Origin: Acidobacteriota bacterium
GTDB taxonomy: Bacteria > Acidobacteriota > Blastocatellia > Chloracidobacteriales > JADJPF01
Direction: 5' to 3'
DNA length: 62,252 nt
Assembly (NCBI GenBank): GCA_016213785.1
Contig: JACQZQ010000087.1
Coordinates: forward strand, 1 to 62,252
Below the pieces are notes generated by a model. It did no database searches and was not told the origin of the DNA. It saw only the letters and a list, made by a program, of their open reading frames with translations. Below are positions 61,401-62,252 of the stretch, piece by piece (position 1 is the stretch's first letter; every line of letters starts with the position of its first letter). A program made the position numbers and the translations under genes.

Positions 61401-62078
61401 GCAGGTGAAGAGAAATGGAATCAATTTAGTAGGCTTGTATTGCTCTTACCTCACGGCTTTGAAGGCCAAGGGCCAGAACATTCAAGTGCAAGAATTGAAC
61501 GATTTTTACAACTTTGTGCTAATTACAATTGGCAAATCTGCCAATGTACAACCCCAGCACAGTATTTTCACTTATTAAGACGACAAGTAAAACAACATGC
61601 CGCTAAACCCCTAGTTATATTTACTCCTAAGAGTCTACTTAGACTACCTAGTGCAAGTTCTTCTTTAGAAGAAATAACTAATGGTCAGTTTCACCCTGTA
61701 ATTGATGGAGGCGATCAAAAAGAACCAGTTACTAGAGTAGTTTTATGTAGCGGCAAAGTCTACTATGATTTAGTAGCAGCACGTAAGTCTGAGTCTACTA
61801 GGATAGTTAGATTAGAGCAATTCTATCCATTTCCTTACAAAGCTTTATCTCAAACTATTGCTAGGTTTTCTCAAGCAAGTGACTGGGTTTGGGCCCAAGA
61901 AGAGCCTAAGAATATGGGGGGGTGGACATTTGTTAATGAGCGACTATCAGAGATGTTACCTAATGGTCGTCGTTTACGTTATGCAGGTCGTGTAGCCGCA
62001 GCAAGCCCTGCTACAGGCTCACATCATATCCATCTTCTTGAACAACAAGAACTTGTTAAAGACGCTTTAGCACAGTAA
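58431..62078 (+). CDS. kgd: Multifunctional 2-oxoglutarate decarboxylase/dehydrogenase E1-E2 fusion (KGD type)
   Basis: From the ATG at 58431 (with AAGTGAAGA upstream; an in-frame ATG at 58362 lacks one) the protein has 1215 residues. A short E1 N-terminal segment (MEKITAQFGHNASYVMSLL) leads to a Ser/Thr/Ala linker with 15-bp tandem repeats (58641-58682, TSASL). An E2 acyltransferase domain follows with its DHRIIQGAESG catalytic motif and no lipoyl domain. The E1 part has GMSHRGRLNVLSNV, HGDAAFAGEGIV and NNQIGFTTSP (thiamine site), and FGDFANTAQVLIDQF. The enzyme decarboxylates 2-oxoglutarate and can feed the dehydrogenase complex. It is encoded after an aldehyde dehydrogenase gene, so a decarboxylase route to succinate is possible. 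Confidence 0.95.
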   Translation: MTTQNSSDLMEKITAQFGHNASYVMSLLSQFQTDPSSITGEWQTYFQSLSPNANGANGHNQTSAVSSSNATSASLTSASLTSASKPAVAVKVEGQATPIRGAVRKLVENMEISLTVPTATSQRQIPLKVLEENRRLINEHLTSQHISKISFTHIIAWAIVKALKKYPSLNDAFALIDGQPNRIQRPDVNIGLAVDVPKPDGSRSLLVPNIKKSNEMDFAQFFDAYNKAVSGARAGNLPVTAYQETSITLTNPGTIGTTASNARLMAGQGVIIATGSIDYPPHYQGMAEDALSQLGISKVCTLASTYDHRIIQGAESGSLLAEIHRLLIGESDFYEQIFLDLQVPYPPIKWAVDHYPALLGNNLQGEAIDKQARVLELITAYRLRGHLAAHVNPLEKHMPQHAHPELTLEHYGLTLWDLDREFFTGGLVGTQRATLRNILAMLRKTYCDKVGIEFRHLPDLTEREWLKARIETPRELPPVEVRMQILKKLIAAEYFERFIHTKYLGQKRFSVEGGEISVALLDQLIELAGADGVKDITIGMSHRGRLNVLSNVVGKFCERIFSIFEGSVHPDFAHDQGDVKYHQGAVGVKKTTSQNDVTVSVTSNPSHLEFVDPVVEGIVRAKQDSLGKNSGKKVLPVLIHGDAAFAGEGIVPETLSLSRLKAYQTGGTIHIVINNQIGFTTSPESARSSLYCTDIAKMTETPIFHVNSDEPDVAYWVLKLAFEFRQQFQKDVVIDLIGFRRHGHNEGDEPSYTQPVMYQIIKQHPGVCKLYSDRLVKEGLITAENFAELIKLRMARYESAQLAAKEVTQKQHAYHDIVCSPSIDDKHIIIESPDTGISQSVASIITNAIASVPEGFQLNPKIKPLINRRASMGEGKTPLDWGFAELLAYGSLVLEGTQVRLTGQDCIRGTFSQRHSGYYDNENNDLWMPLQNLSENQASCEIYDSLLSEAAVMGFEYGYSVASPNSLVLWEAQFGDFANTAQVLIDQFISAGEEKWNQFSRLVLLLPHGFEGQGPEHSSARIERFLQLCANYNWQICQCTTPAQYFHLLRRQVKQHAAKPLVIFTPKSLLRLPSASSSLEEITNGQFHPVIDGGDQKEPVTRVVLCSGKVYYDLVAARKSESTRIVRLEQFYPFPYKALSQTIARFSQASDWVWAQEEPKNMGGWTFVNERLSEMLPNGRRLRYAGRVAAASPATGSHHIHLLEQQELVKDALAQ

Positions 62079-62142
62079 TCATATGAAAGCTTTAATAACT
62101 CCTTTAGGGTCATTGAGCAATTTTAAGTGTTGCGCATCCTAG

Positions 62143-62170
62143 GACTACATTTGGCGAAGCCAAATTAGTC
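62143..62170 (+). other. Hairpin in the noncoding end of the window
   Basis: GACTA-C-ATTTGGC (62143-62155) pairs with GCCAAAT-TAGTC (62159-62170) with one bulged base and a GAA loop. Outer segments GTGTTGC and GCAACAC (62127-62133, 62180-62186) can extend the fold. It lies 65 nt after the KGD stop and has no T-run, so it is more repeat-like than a terminator. The remaining sequence holds no gene. Confidence 0.55.
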
Positions 62171-62252
62171 GGTAGACAAGCAACACAAGCGCGAATGCGC
62201 TTAATGATCGAAAAATAAGAAAAACAAATTGAAATAAGTAAAAACTTTTGCT

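Overview
The window looks like a stretch of chromosome from a low-GC, Gram-negative bacterium, most likely an Acidobacteriota member of the Blastocatellia type. This is inferred from gene content, not from a marker gene. The evidence is: lipid A synthesis (LpxC), the non-mevalonate isoprenoid pathway (Dxr), a fused KGD-type 2-oxoglutarate decarboxylase, SBBP-repeat, NHL-repeat, PEGA and carboxypeptidase-regulatory-domain secreted proteins, and very large kinase- and cyclase-ATPase-TPR regulators. No rRNA, tRNA or CRISPR array was found.

Layout. Positions 1-480 hold the 3' end of an IscB-type RNA-guided nuclease gene, ending in a long hairpin. Positions 488-8611 encode a membrane Ser/Thr kinase with an external sulfatase-modifying-factor-like domain, a PEGA lipoprotein-like protein and a giant NHL-repeat protein. 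Positions 8687-11651 carry a YceH-like protein, Dxr and a Gfo/Idh/MocA oxidoreductase. The minus-strand block 11691-24798 carries a short-chain dehydrogenase, a kinase-AAA-TPR protein, a tandem-cyclase-AAA-TPR protein (architecture like mammalian soluble adenylyl cyclase), a TPR protein with a degenerate GGDEF-like domain and an unknown protein. LpxC and a three-gene envelope/glycolipid operon (phosphodiesterase, GT2, flippase-like membrane protein) fill 25212-29747.

The most unusual region is 29753-36701 on the minus strand. It reads as a compact peptide natural product locus. A PatA/PatG-type subtilisin fused to a PatG C-terminal unit is followed by a protein with two more PatG units, then three 69-70 residue Cys-rich precursor-like peptides, then a metallophosphoesterase. 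The peptides share an MRLPxQ start and a V/I-x-P-S motif just before the Cys-rich part. In one of them this motif is GIEPS, which fits the cyanobactin protease recognition consensus. No YcaO heterocyclase or other cyanobactin enzyme is present, so the product would not be a conventional cyanobactin. The PatG-type proteins carry the same xPSG motif followed by CxC clusters before each unit. The locus also shows gene duplication, fusion and decay.

Positions 37424-44623 are bounded by two inverted copies of a 113-bp MITE-like repeat and hold a GntR regulator, two secreted carboxypeptidase-regulatory-domain proteins, a probable frameshifted membrane ORF and an oligopeptide-binding protein. The rest holds pyrD/pyrK, an SBBP-repeat protein, a 4 x 25 bp hairpin repeat ahead of an acyltransferase-epimerase pair, a PGM1-like ATP-grasp peptide ligase, a large unknown protein, a PilZ protein, an aldehyde dehydrogenase behind a structured leader, and the KGD enzyme. 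The last two could together make a 2-oxoglutarate to succinate bypass. The window ends in a short noncoding region with a hairpin.
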